Shown: one piece after another, positions 37,495 to 48,167 of the stretch
How the letters are laid out: each line of letters opens with the position of its first letter
How positions within the stretch are numbered: the stretch's first letter is position 1
NCBI GenBank assembly: GCA_963726765.1
Contig: CAVSDH010000006.1
Span: forward strand, 186,001 to 250,000
Origin: CAIWHR01 sp963726765
GTDB lineage: Bacteria > Pseudomonadota > Gammaproteobacteria > Burkholderiales > Casimicrobiaceae
Length of the DNA: 64,000 nt
Direction: 5' to 3'
Notes under the pieces: model-generated
Seen by the model: only the letters and a program-made list of their open reading frames with translations
Database searches by the model: none
Told to the model about the DNA's origin: nothing
Program-made: the position numbers and the translations under genes

Positions 37495-38967
37495 CTAAAA
37501 TTGAAAGTAAATGAAATTCTGCGCTTGGTTGTAGGGGCCAAAAAACAGCACTAATATCAGCAGCGCGTAATAGATCGCCCACCGTACCGGCATCAGCGTC
37601 CTTCGCAGTGCGCGCCAGACACCCCAGCGGCTGTCAATACAATCGTATACAACGACGATACCTATAAAGATCACACTCAGCGCGAATTCGGTAACGTTCA
37701 TTCCCATGCCGCGAAATTGGATTGATACTGCGTCAAGATCAATCCAGTGATTGGCCCCCACGAATAGGTGCGAAAAGATATACCATGCATCAGAGAAGTT
37801 CGCGGCTCGAAAGGGTATCCATGCCATTGTCACGAGCACAAACGTTATCGCAATATTGAGCCCGTCGAATGCACTTGCGCGACAATGCCTTTTACTTTAC
37901 TTCGGACTCGGTCACGTCCGCTTCCGATCAGAAGCGAATCCAACATCATATAGCCGCCGTGCAGCGCGCCCCAGGCGGCAAATGTCCAACTTGCTCCATG
38001 CCACAGTCCGCTGATAAGAAATGTTACGAACATGTTGTAATACCAGCGCCATCTCAACAACTCGATTGCCACCGAGCGGAATGTAAACGTAGTCCTTGAA
38101 CCAGGTCGAAAGCGAGATGTGCCAACGTCGCCAGAATTCCGGGATGGATTTGGAAAAATATGGCTGACGGAAATTCGCGACCAGGTCGAACCCCATCAAT
38201 CTCGCGGAACCGAGAGCAATGTCGGTGTATCCGGAAAAATCGCAATAGATCTGGAAGGCAAAGAAAATTGTCGCAACAAGCAGCGGCAGTCCGGTGTAGC
38301 TATGCGGATCGACATAAACCGCCTTTACCAAAATTGCTACTCGGTCCGCTACAACCACTTTTTTAAATACACCCCATAAAATTTGCCAGAGCCCGGAGAT
38401 TGCATTCTCATACGAGAAATCATGACGTTCGTAAAACTGGTGTAGTAGATGACGCGGCCGTTCAATCGGACCCGCAACGAGCTGCGGAAAGAAGCAGGAA
38501 TACACGGCGAAAATACCGAAATGCCTTTCGACCTTTGCCTCTCCATGATACACATCGACTATGTAGCTGATCTTCTGAAATGTGTAAAACGATATCCCGA
38601 TTGGGAGAAGTAAATCGGCATACGGAATTGTGAATGGAATTTGCATCAGCGCTAGCGCACTCCTTAGACTAGCGTTCACAAAGTTGTAGTATTTGAACGT
38701 GAATAGAATTCCTAATAGCACCGCGAGGCCTATCCATAGGATTAGCCTCTTGCGTTGCGGGTTCTCTGTAGCTGCGATTCCCAGGCCGGCAGTGTAGGCG
38801 ACGCCGGTTGATATCAATAGCAGGACTGCGTACTCTGCTTTCCAGCACATGTAAAAATAGTAGCTAGCCACCAGTAGCAATAGCCAGCGCCAACGGTGCG
38901 GACAGAGAAAGTATCCTGCAACGACTATTGGCAGAAAGATTAGATAGTGCAGAGAATTAAAGAGCAT
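37495..38967 (-). CDS. MBOAT O-acyltransferase (AlgI-like; two frameshifts)
   Basis: A polytopic membrane-bound O-acyltransferase of about 490 residues, the normal length for AlgI. FNSLHYLIFLPIVV at the N-terminus, PIGISFYTFQKISYIVDVY, FFPQLVAGPIERP, QIYCDFSGYTDIALG and PEFWRRWHISLSTWFKDYVY are family hallmarks. The catalytic His is in FLISGLWHGASWTFAAWG. Two single-base shifts break it: near 38052, between GGNRVVE and WRWYYNMFVT, and near 37870, before NIAITFVLVTMAWIPFRA. All motifs are intact across the frames. It would move acetyl groups from cytoplasmic acetyl-CoA to the periplasmic SGNH partner encoded immediately downstream. Confidence 0.85.
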
Positions 38968-39167
38968 TTGGCGTTGAATAAAAGAAGTGCGTTCGTGCTA
39001 TTCAAGGGCGGCTCTGGCAATTCGACCGTCTCAATCGGTAGCATTTTGGAATCCGAGATGCACGAATGGCTTTCGGTTATGGACTATGAAGGGCATTTAG
39101 TCTTCACTCCGAAGTGCGGACCGTGCAGCTGGCCACGACTGTAATGACCCAGCGAGTTCTGCTCAGG

Positions 39168-39988
39168 TCAGGCTGTTAAAGCGTAGGTTGCCGCCTGCGT
39201 TATCATGCCCAAGGCTTGATGCGGGCGGCGGTGGTTGTGGAACCTGATCCAGTCACCGATGACCCAACTGGCGCGTTGTAGGGTCCCGAACCGATGCGTG
39301 TGCAGTGGCTGCTTCTTCAACGTCCGGATGACCCGTTCGACCGTGCCGTTTTGCTCGGGCGTATGCGGTGTGATGACATCCTGACGTAGGCCGTAACTGC
39401 GCATCAGCGCGGTGCGGCTGCGACTGGTGAAGACCAAGCCATTGTCACTGCGCCGCAGGAATGAGTTCGCCAATCGACGTAACGGTGCCGTCCCGCGCAA
39501 TCAACGCCGGCTCCAAGGTCGATTCGGCAGTCTTCACCTTACCCGAGCGCGACAGATGCCCACGCGACAATTCCCGGGTGTGCCAATCAATCACCTAGGC
39601 CAGGGTGGTCCATTTGTCGCGCACGGCCCAGATGCGGCATACGTCGGGCCCACCGCTCATTGGGCGCCTGTTCGATGGAGCGTAGCGCCTGGACCCGCGC
39701 CCGAAGGCCCACTTGGTGCTTTTTCACGTGCCAGCCCTTAAGCTGGAAGATCCACTGTTCCGCGTTCCTGTTGAAGTCGAGCAGGTGCGCCGCGGTGCGA
39801 TTATCGAAGGCCGGGCTCTCCTCGATCATCGCCTTGATCGGCTCCTCGAGCCGGGCATCAATCTTTGGTCCGGCTTTGGTCGGCAGGTAATACGCTGTAC
39901 GCCGCCGTACCTCGAACCACTGGCACAGCTTGCTGAGCGAGACGTGAATGCCGTCGGCTTTGAGTCCCTGGCGGATTGTCTCGATCAT
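39168..39988 (-). pseudogene. IS3-family orfB (DDE integrase-type transposase), broken
   Basis: Begins MIETIRQGLKADGIHVSLSK and keeps the HTH_21-like region. The rve integrase core is split across frames: APNERWA, then a shifted stretch, then SFLRRSDNGLVFTSRSRTAL and PHTPEQNGTVERVIRTL, with the last catalytic Glu in NGTVE. Several shifts between about 39490 and 39660 break it. The final part reads to 39168. Confidence 0.83.
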
Positions 39989-40299
39989 TTCTCGTCCTCG
40001 CCCAACAGGGACTGCAATACTTTTCGCGCACGCAACTCCAGCATCGCCTCGCCGTACGCTTCCTAGTGTTCCTTGAGATGCCGCTCGTATTTCTCGCGCA
40101 CCTCCAAAGGCTTGGTCCGTAGCGCGTTCTCCATCCCGCGCTTGCCTTCCTCCACCCATTCCCCGACCTCCGAAGGCGTTACGTCGAAGGATCGACTCGC
40201 CTCGGCCACCGTCGTCGTGCCCTGAATGATTTCCAACACCAGCGCCGCGTTGCGCCGCGCCGTTCACCGCTTGATGTCTTTTTCCATCACTGCGCTCAT
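39985..40299 (-). pseudogene. IS3-family orfA (transposase helix-turn-helix subunit) with two nonsense codons
   Basis: From ATG 40299 the frame reads MSAVMEKDIKR, stop (TGA at 40266-40264), TARRNAALVLEIIQGTTTVA, then EASRSFDVTPSEVGEWVEEG, ending in LLGEDEK. A second in-frame stop (TAG at 40065-40063) interrupts KEH-EAYGEAML. There is no frameshift, so these are substitutions and the gene is truly inactive. Its stop overlaps the start of orfB (ATGA). Confidence 0.85.
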
Positions 40300-40352
40300 G
40301 TCATTTCCCTCTCGAAATTATGACTTGAGCAGGAAATCAGTGGGTCATTACA

Positions 40353-40637
40353 TCGTTTACATTGGTTTGTCGGCAACGCTGAGTTGGCCGCGGGCCAGGC
40401 GAAGGCTCGGCGTCAAACGCGACGGTAATGCGACCGGCGTACTGCAATAATGACCCTGCCGATCAAATCTGGTAAGGGCGAAACCTGCGCTCTATACCTG
40501 ATGAAATTGGGCTAGCAAACCTTTGTGGATAAGCTCTGCTGTAAAGGAGTTGACCGAACGCCAGGCGTTAACCGGAATGTAATGATATGCGTAGCGGGCA
40601 TTAAACAATTCGTCGATGAATCAGACACGCTTCGCAA
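40353..40637. other. Intergenic region right of the IS element
   Basis: About 285 bp between the IS right end and the stop of the beta-helix gene. AT-rich; nothing coding or structured is recognised. Confidence 0.4.
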
Positions 40638-42200
40638 TTACGGCAACCTTAGATTCTGTGGCGGGGCTTTCGAAGGTCCGGGAGATCCACTAGACACGAG
40701 TGGGTGCGGGTAAGTATAGGGCGTGTAATAGGCGATCCATGTATTCGTAGACGAACATTGATACAAAGTAGAGGTGTCTGTTGCCCAGTAAGCCACCATT
40801 GGAATACACGTCGCGGGACGGGCGGAAAGTTGACCGGAGCCTACGCCGGAAGTGCCATTGAAGCTGCTCGTCCCTACATAGAAATCCCTATTTTGAACAA
40901 GAACTTCACTATTGTAATTGTTGATTATTCCACCGGGATTGCTTGGAACGGGCGTAATACTATCCAGCCACTCGTAGACCGGCTCAAGCGCCTGATGTGG
41001 CCAAGCAATCGTTCCCGTCGTGCTATTTTTTGCATTCGGGAAATCGTTGGCTAAGAGATCGCCCTTTCCCCGCCCTGGCTGATCAAGGCAAGCGCCACCA
41101 TTGGTGGCAGTGGAATTCTGGTCCCAATTTGAGCCAGTACCATTGAATGATGTGCCGCAATATCCCCATCCGTTAGGTGTTGCGGTCTGCGGATAAGTAC
41201 CATTGTTACGCCGCATAGCATGGAGCGATATCAACCACTGATACCCACTTCCGGCTCCCGCGCTTACGATCGGCGCCGTGTTTCCCCATATCAGACTTGG
41301 CCCCGAACTCAGGAATAGTGCGTTAAACACACAACTGCCAAATCCGGCGCCACCATTGCACGCTGGGTCACCATTAAATGTGTTCAGATACGTTTCCTTG
41401 GCCCGACAGCCCCGATTGCGAAACGCACTTCCTGTTGGGTGAGTTTGCGTCTGCGCAACGTTTACAATGTTGTGGCGAAATACTTCCTTACCGCCACTAT
41501 CGCAGTCATCGGCCATGATGCCGCGATTAAACGTATTGTCCTCGATGAACATAAATGCATTTGTCCCAAAACCTGTGTCCATCGCCCAACCGCCGTCGCC
41601 GAATGATCCGCCCCCGATACTTTCGCTCCAGATATTTATACCTTCGCTAATTCCCTTATTGTCGTCAAAAATATTGTGATCTATCACGCCATATAGCCAG
41701 CCACTTGTACGAATACCGATTTGCCCCCCCGCGCTATACGTAGAAAGGTCAAAATGGCTATGATCCAGCCGGACATTTTGCGAATTTCCTTTAAGCGCTA
41801 CGACTCCATTTTGCTTAATTCCGCCTGAGCCCCCCCTGAAGGTAAAGCCGAAGAGTCGAAACGTCGACGAGGCAGACGCCGTTGTAATTGAAAATAGCGG
41901 ATTCGTGCTGGCATAGTTGTCCACTATAACGGTTGCATCTCCGCCTCCGAGAACCGTCTGGTTTCCGGCACCTTGGAGTATTACGTTCGCCGGCGCGGTC
42001 CACGAGACCGGAGCAGTCCAAGCGCATGTGCCCGCGGGGACTACTACGGTGTCTCCCGCAACCGCACCATTGACCGCTGTTTGGACATCCGGTTGCGAGC
42101 AGGTTGCAGCGGTGATCGTCTTTGCGTGGGCCACCGAAACGATCCCCATTAGCGAAAGAAAAGCGACCCAAACCGCCGTCCGGATCGTTAGCGACCTCAT
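40638..42200 (-). CDS. Secreted right-handed beta-helix protein
   Basis: About 520 residues with a signal peptide (VWVAFLSLMGIVSVAHA), then a parallel beta-helix of the pectate-lyase-like type. Coils with N-V-I-L-Q-G-A-G-N-Q-T-V-L, NVRLDHSHFDLSTY, GVIDHNIFDDNKG, MFIEDNTFNRGI and LIWGNTAP show the repeating Asn ladder and turn pattern. Such proteins bind or cleave polysaccharides at the surface; no definite catalytic site is seen. The C-terminus ends in a Pro-rich tail PPQNLRLP that resembles the tail of the lectin-like protein at 3248. I choose the ATG at 42200, which begins a good signal peptide, over the longer frame from 42356. It is read toward the IS element and lies in the AT-richer segment. 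Confidence 0.78.
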   Translation of the reverse strand: MRSLTIRTAVWVAFLSLMGIVSVAHAKTITAATCSQPDVQTAVNGAVAGDTVVVPAGTCAWTAPVSWTAPANVILQGAGNQTVLGGGDATVIVDNYASTNPLFSITTASASSTFRLFGFTFRGGSGGIKQNGVVALKGNSQNVRLDHSHFDLSTYSAGGQIGIRTSGWLYGVIDHNIFDDNKGISEGINIWSESIGGGSFGDGGWAMDTGFGTNAFMFIEDNTFNRGIMADDCDSGGKEVFRHNIVNVAQTQTHPTGSAFRNRGCRAKETYLNTFNGDPACNGGAGFGSCVFNALFLSSGPSLIWGNTAPIVSAGAGSGYQWLISLHAMRRNNGTYPQTATPNGWGYCGTSFNGTGSNWDQNSTATNGGACLDQPGRGKGDLLANDFPNAKNSTTGTIAWPHQALEPVYEWLDSITPVPSNPGGIINNYNSEVLVQNRDFYVGTSSFNGTSGVGSGQLSARPATCIPMVAYWATDTSTLYQCSSTNTWIAYYTPYTYPHPLVSSGSPGPSKAPPQNLRLP

Positions 42201-42797
42201 TGCGTGTTGGACTGGGCGACGGTGTTCATTGGCGCGGCGATCGGCAGGGATCGCCAAACTCCGCAGGTCCTTGGGCCGAGGGATCGATTCCAAAACTCGG
42301 AGGAGTGCCGAACCGACCACCGATTCTAGTACCAGGATGCGTTTGACCATGGCCAATCGACCCCCTTCTTCGAACAGTTACAGTTAATCCGGAACTTCCG
42401 CAATGCGCGGAAAACTACGGAATTAATTACAAATATACCAACGTCATAACTTGTCGTCAAGGACCAGCGCGTCCAGATCCGCGTCCCCCTGCGACACGGT
42501 AACGCAACCCGCCAGTGCGCGGAATGTTGCGTCGCGTAGGGGTACCGATACATTAAGTGAATGTGGGGTTTCGGGGGGTGCTTGAGCGGCGATTCGCGCC
42601 TAACGGGCGATCATAGGTACGCCGACACGATCAATGCCGCACGTTACGGGTTCGTTTTCGGTGCGGATAGGGGTGACGGCTGCCCTGCCTTTCCTTCGGA
42701 ATCGCCCGCGCACGCCTGCTTGACCGCCGTTCCATCGCGGCCCCCTCAAGCGTCAGCTCCTCGTTGGCCGGCGCGCCAATGCAATCCCGTTTCAGCC
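42201..42797. other. Intergenic region between beta-helix and adhesin genes
   Basis: About 600 bp. Base composition changes within it, from AT-rich on the left (near 42400) to GC-rich on the right (beyond 42600), marking one edge of the AT-richer segment. No gene or clear regulatory motif is seen. A long plus-strand open frame from 42561 into the adhesin gene is an antisense shadow of its repeats. Confidence 0.45.
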
Positions 42798-45700
42798 CTA
42801 CGGCAACAGTGTCGCGTACAACGAGAAGCGATAACTGTTCGCCTGGCCGCCAGCGGGGAACGTCGTGGGCATGGGACCGTAGGCCCTCGATGCGTTGTAC
42901 GAGTTGTTGGCCGGACCAGCACCGTCATACCCGGTTCCGTAGTTGTTGCTGCTCGGTTCGACGACCAGCCAGTAGGTTCCCGGCGAAAGTGCAACCTTCG
43001 TGGCGACGCTTTGCGTGTTCCACCCGCTGACCGGCGTGAATTCGGCGGTCGTCGCCTTCAGGGCGCCGGGATAACCGGCGTTGTCGCCGTAGATCGCCAG
43101 GTACAACCTGCCGCCCGTTCGTTTCGTGTAGATGCTCAGGCTCTGGATTGTCGCAGTAGTGGGGAGGTTCACCTTGTAGGTAAGCATCACATTGGCGTCG
43201 TTGCTGGATCGCAGGCTCAGCACCGTCGTGTTCCCGATCGTGATTGGAGCCGCTCCCGTCACCGTCACGCTCGCGGTGCCGCTAACCGCCCCGCTCGACG
43301 CGTTCACGGTGTAGGGCCCGCCCGCCACGCTCCCCGCTGTGAAGAGCCCGCTGGCACTGATCGTCCCTCCTCCGCTCACGGTCCACGCGAACGTCGGCGC
43401 CGGGGTTACCGGAGCGCCGAACTGATCCTGCGCGGTCGCGGTGAACGCCTGCGTACCACCCGTCGCCACCGAAACGCTTGCCGGAGTCACCGCAATCGTC
43501 GTCACGTTCTGGACAACGATCACTGTCGTGCTGCTGGTCACGCTGAGCCCGCCCTGGTCCCGGATAGTTACTTGCAGGTTGTAGCTTCCTGCCTTCGCAA
43601 AGATTGCCACCGTCGATTTCGCGGCATTCGTCCCGTTCGCGGTGAACGTCACCGCCGCCGGCGGTGCACCCGTCGTCGCCCACGTGTAGGTGAGGTTGGC
43701 TTCGCCGCCGTCGTCGGCCCCGAGCGCGCTCAGCGTCGTCGATCCGGACACGGGATTCGGTGTAGCGGCCGCGGGTGTGGCTATCGTCGGCGCGGCGTTT
43801 GTTGCGGTCACCGTCACGCTCGCGGTGCCGCCGACCGCCCCGCTCGACGCAGTCACGGTATAGGGCCCGCCAGCCACGCTCCCCGCCGTGAAGAGCCCTG
43901 CGGCACTGATCGTCCCTCCCCCGCTCACTGCCCACGTGAACGCCGGCTGCGGCGCCAGCGCCACCCCGAACTGATCCACCGCCGTCGCCGTGTACGCCTG
44001 CGTCCCGCCGGCCGCCACCGAGGCACTCGCCGGCGACACCGTGATCCCGGTCAGCGTCTGCGCCACCGTCACCGTCGTGCTGCTGGTCACGCTCAGCCCG
44101 CCCTGATCCCTGATCGTCACCTGGAGGGTGTAACTCCCCGCCTTCGTGAACGTCGCCACCGCCGACTTGGCCGCGTTGGTCCCGTTCGCGCCAAACGTCA
44201 CCGCGGCAGGCGGAGTCCCGGTGGTCGCCCATGTGTAGGTGAGGTTCGCTTCGCCGCCGTCATCCGCCCCCAGCGCACTCAGCGTCGTCGTCGCCCCCGA
44301 CACCGGGTTCGGAGTCGCCGAGGCCGCCGTCGCCACGGTGGGTGGCGCGTTGACCGCCGTCACCGTCACGCTCGCGGTGCCGCCGATCGCCCCGCTCGTC
44401 GCCGTCACCGTGTACGGCCCGCCCGCCACGCTGCCCGCCGTGAAGAGCCCTGCGGCACTGATCGTCCCTCCCCCGCTCACCGCCCACGTGAACGCCGGCT
44501 GCGGCGCCAGCGCCACTCCGAACTGATCCACCGCCGTCGCCGTGTACGCCTGCGTCCCGCCGGCTGCCACCGAGGCACTCGCCGGCGACACCGTGATCAC
44601 GGTCAGCGTCTGCGCCACCGTCACCGTCGTGCTGCTGGTCACGCTCAGCCCGCCCTGATCCTTGATCGTCACCTGGAGGGTGTAACTCCCCGCCTTCGTG
44701 AACGTCGCCACCGCCGACTTGGCCGCGTTGGTCCCGTTCGCGCCAAACGTCACCGCGGCAGGCGGAGTCCCGGTGGTCGCCCATGTGTAGGTGAGGTTCG
44801 CTTCGCCGCCGTCATCCGCCCCCAGCGCACTCAGCGTCGTCGTCGCCCCCGACACCGGGTTCGGAGTCGCCGAGGCCGCGGTCGCCACGGTCGGTGGCGC
44901 GTTGACCGGACCCGTGATCAACGTGGCATAGATCGACTCGTCCGGACTGCCGCTGCCACCCGTCGGAAATGTTGCAGGAGGCACGCCATACGTGAACGTC
45001 TTGTAGATCCCCGGATTCGCACCCGGTGTGTACGCGATGCCCATGCTGTTGTTGTTCGTCTGCCAGATGAGCCAGTAGCTTCCCGCGCTCAACGCGACTG
45101 GCACCGTCACCGCCTGCGTATTCCACCCGACCACGGGGGTGAACTCTGCGGTCTGGGCCATCAATGCGCCGGGATAATTGCCCGCGTCGGCGTAAATGGA
45201 CAGTCGACTCTTTCCGGACACCGCCCGGAAGTAAATGCTCATGCTCTGGATAGTCGCCGCTTGCCCCAGCGTGGCCTTGATCCCCTCGAGGGCGCTCGCA
45301 TCGCCCGATCCCTGGCCCGAAAGCACGCTCTTCTGACCGATGGTGATCGTGGTGGCAGCGGTCACCGTCACGCTCGCGGTGCCGCCGATCGCCCCGCTCG
45401 TCGCCGTCACCGTGTACGGCCCGCCCGCCACGCTCCCCGCCGTGAAGAGCCCTGCGGCACTGATCGTCCCTCCCCCGCTCACTGACCACGTGAACGCCGG
45501 CTGCGGCGCCAGCGCCACTCCGAACTGATCCACCGCCGTCGCCGTGTACGCCTGCGTCCCGCCGGCCGCCACCGAGGCACTCGCCGGCGACACCGTGATC
45601 CCGGTCAGCGTCTGCGCCACCGTCACCGTCGTGCTGCTGGTCACGCTCAGCCCGCCCTGATCCTTGATCGTCACCTGGAGGGTGTAACTCCCTGCCTTCG

Positions 45701-48167
45701 TGAACGTCGCCACCGCCGACTTGGTCGCGTTGGTCCCGTTAGCGCCAAACGTCACCGCGGCAGGGGGTGTCCCGGTGGTCGCCCATGTGTAGGTGAGGTT
45801 TGCTTCGCCGCCGTCATCCGCCCCCAGCGCACTCAGCGTCGTCGTCGCCCCCGACACCGGGTTCGGAGTCGCTGAAGCCGCGGTGCCCACCGTCGGCGTT
45901 CCGTTGACCGCGCCGGTAGACAACGTGGCATAGATCGACTCGTCGGGGCTGGCGCTCCCTCCCGACGGGAAGGCCGCCGGCGGCGCGCCGTAGGTAAATG
46001 TCTTGTAGATCCCGGGATTGGTGCCAACGGGCGCGTACGCGACGCCCATGCCGTTGTTGTCCGTCTGCCAGATGAGCCAGTAATTTCCCGCGGCCAGTGC
46101 GACCGGCAACGTGACTGCCTGCGTGTTCCACCCGGCCACCGGTGTGAACTCGGCCGTCTGGGCCTTCAGCGCTCCAGGATAGTTGCTCGCATCCGCGTAG
46201 ATCGACAGCCGGGTCTTTCCGGATACCGCCCGGAAGTAGATGCTCATGCTCTGGATCGTTGCCGCCTGACTCAGGGTCGCCTTGATCCCTTGAAGGCTGC
46301 CGGCATCGCCCGACCCTTGTCCCGCCAGCACGCTCGTCTGACCGATGATCAACACTCCGCTGTCGTGGATGGTCACGGTCGCGGTGGCTGTAGCGCCGAG
46401 CGTCGCGCCGCCGCTCGCGTTCACGAGGGACACGGCAAAGGTCTCATCGCCCTCGAAAACGGTGTCGTTGAGAATCGGCACCGCGAACGTCTTGCTGGTC
46501 GAATCGCCGTCCGCCCACGACAACACGCCTATCGACGCCAGGTAGTCGCTGCCGGCAATGGCTGTTCCATCGCTCGTCGCGTAGCCGACACCAACGGCCC
46601 CGCTCGATCCGCCCGTCCGCACTGCGGTGATCGGAACGGAGCCGTCGGCCTCGTTGACGCCGTAGGCCGACGCGGTCAGCGAGATGATCCCGGGCGAAGG
46701 CAATGAAGCAACGCCGGCTTTGAACGCGGCGCCGGTCGAGACCCAGTACGAAACGCCCACGTTTCCGCCGCTGCTGACCGTGTGCGAGTAGGTGAACGAC
46801 ACGGGGCTCGTGTCCGGGTTGTAGTAGAGCGCGTACGGATCGTCCTCGTTCAGCGTGCTCGAGTCCGTGCAGCACGGCGAGTCGTTGTTCTCCGCACCGT
46901 TGACGACTGCTGCGAACGTGGCGGGCGGGACGACGCCGGTCGCCGTGTGCCAGAACCAGGAGCCCGCGTTGAATACCAGGCCCTGACTCGTGGTCGGCGT
47001 CAGCGAAAGCATCGTCAGGTTGGCGTCGTCGCTCGAAATCCCCTCGGCGGCATTCGTCACATCCAGCGGCGACGCCGCCGCACCCGAAACGTCGAAGAGG
47101 ATCAGGAAGCACGAATAGCTGCAGGGCGTGTTGAGGTGTCAGATTGATGCCGCCCAGTGCCGGGCTCGTCGAGGCGTTGGCGGCGTATACGATCTGGGCG
47201 GTCTGGACCCCGATCGCGTTCGTATGCGCGACCGCTGTCGTCCAGGAATTCCCTGCGTTGTCGGTGATGTTCGTGATCTGCTCGCCCACCGAGCTCATCA
47301 ACCCGACCAACAGGTTCCCCGAGGACGGAAACTGCATTACCGTGTTCGCCGTCCGGTTCTGGCTGTGGGGCGCTGCGAACAATGTGTACTGTGCGTGGAC
47401 TACTCGAATACCGGGCGGGGGTGGCGTCCCCGCAGGAGCCGACTTGAGCGCCAGGGCGAGCGATCCCCATGTCGAATTGCCGCTGGCGGAAAAGGCCGGG
47501 GTGATCGCCCCTGCCGTCGGATTGCACCTGATATTGGTCCGCCGAACCTACCTGGAGATCGGCCGATAGCAGCGTGAATCCGCTTCCTGCAACGATGCTG
47601 GCGCCGTTGTAAGTGCCGCCGCTGTCGGTCGCATTGGATAGCGCCGCGCCCCACTGGTAGATCAGGTCGCCATCAGTCGTCGTGTTCAGAGCTGCCCGCG
47701 GTGGACGACGAGGCGCTGCCGGTGGCGCCGTCAATCGCAGCGACGGGCGCAACGTTGTAGAACTCGGAGATGACGCCTTGCGCATGCCCCGGCGTGCCGG
47801 CGAGCCCGCTGAAATTCACGGTGACCCGTTGCGTCCCGCCTGCGACATTGAGGGCGTAGTACAGCCGCATCGTCGCGCCCAGGCCGCTGTTCGTCACCGA
47901 CGGACCGGCTGTCCATGCGTTGCCAAGATCATCGACGACGGAGGCGATCGTACCGGAACTCTTGTACTGAACGCCGAGGATCAGCGCATTGCCCGCTCCT
48001 GCAGGATTCGGCAGCGTGATGCTGAACGTCGTCACCGGGTTATTCGTCATTCCGGTGGCAAGGTGCTGGACGAGCGTTGGCGTCGCAGCGAGTGCCAAAA
48101 TCGGCACGAAAAGGGGGAGCGCTGCGATCCCGAGACGGGCAGCGCACCTGGCGAGCAGCGATTTCAT
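42798..48167 (-). CDS. Giant secreted repeat protein (adhesin or matrix protein; three frameshifts)
   Basis: About 1,790 residues. A signal peptide (IAALPLFVPILALAA) is followed by two related N-terminal domains: one with LVQHLATGMTNNPVTTFSI, VDDLGNAWTAGPSV and LYYALNVAGGTQRVTV; one with QYTLFAAPHSQNRTANTVMQ and ITDNAGNSWTTAV. Next come a Calx-beta domain (NEADGSVPITAVRTGGSSGA, FEGDETFAVSLVNASGGA), three copies of a jelly-roll module (TIQSMSIYFRAVSGK, RLSIYADA, YPGALKAQTAEF) and four PKD-plus-Big2-like units (GGEANLTYTWATTG, ASVAAGGTQAYTATAVDQFG). Calx-beta and PKD/Big2 modules are typical of adhesins and matrix proteins. Single-base shifts at about 47690, 47512 and 47142 break the first third. 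No C-terminal sorting signal is obvious, so type II or type I export remains open. Confidence 0.85.
43250..45915 (-). repeat. Near-identical 0.55-kb repeat units within the adhesin gene
   Basis: Four PKD-Big2 units lie at about 45915-45350, 44905-44355, 44355-43810 and 43810-43250. The first three are almost identical in DNA and the fourth is diverged. A second repeated module (jelly-roll type) occupies about 46350-45915, 45350-44905 and 43250-42800. High identity suggests recent duplication or gene conversion. Confidence 0.85.

Larger units (their letters stand above)
39140..40352 (-). mobile_element. Decayed IS3-family insertion sequence
   Basis: About 1.2 kb bounded by imperfect terminal inverted repeats of about 30 bp: both ends read TGTAATGACCCA, followed by a similar GTTC/TTTC-TGCTCA stretch. 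Inside are the two overlapping transposase genes (orfA, orfB) of an IS3-type element on the minus strand, both inactivated. No 3-bp target duplication is visible (gac on the left, tcg on the right), so the element is old or its flanks have changed. It lies between the MBOAT gene and the beta-helix gene and interrupts neither. Confidence 0.88.

Noticed and set aside
37495..38072. Two small separate membrane proteins after the MBOAT gene
   Set aside because: They carry the MBOAT catalytic WHGASW and C-terminal segments and join seamlessly after two 1-base corrections, so they are parts of one gene.
38947..39144. 65-codon plus-strand frame left of the IS element
   Set aside because: It overlaps the start of the MBOAT gene on the other strand and has no ribosome binding site or similarity.
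42561..45485. Long plus-strand open frame (974 codons) opposite the adhesin gene
   Set aside because: It is rich in Arg, His and Ala with internal repeats and exactly mirrors the GC-rich repeat DNA of the minus-strand adhesin; no domain or start signal supports it.
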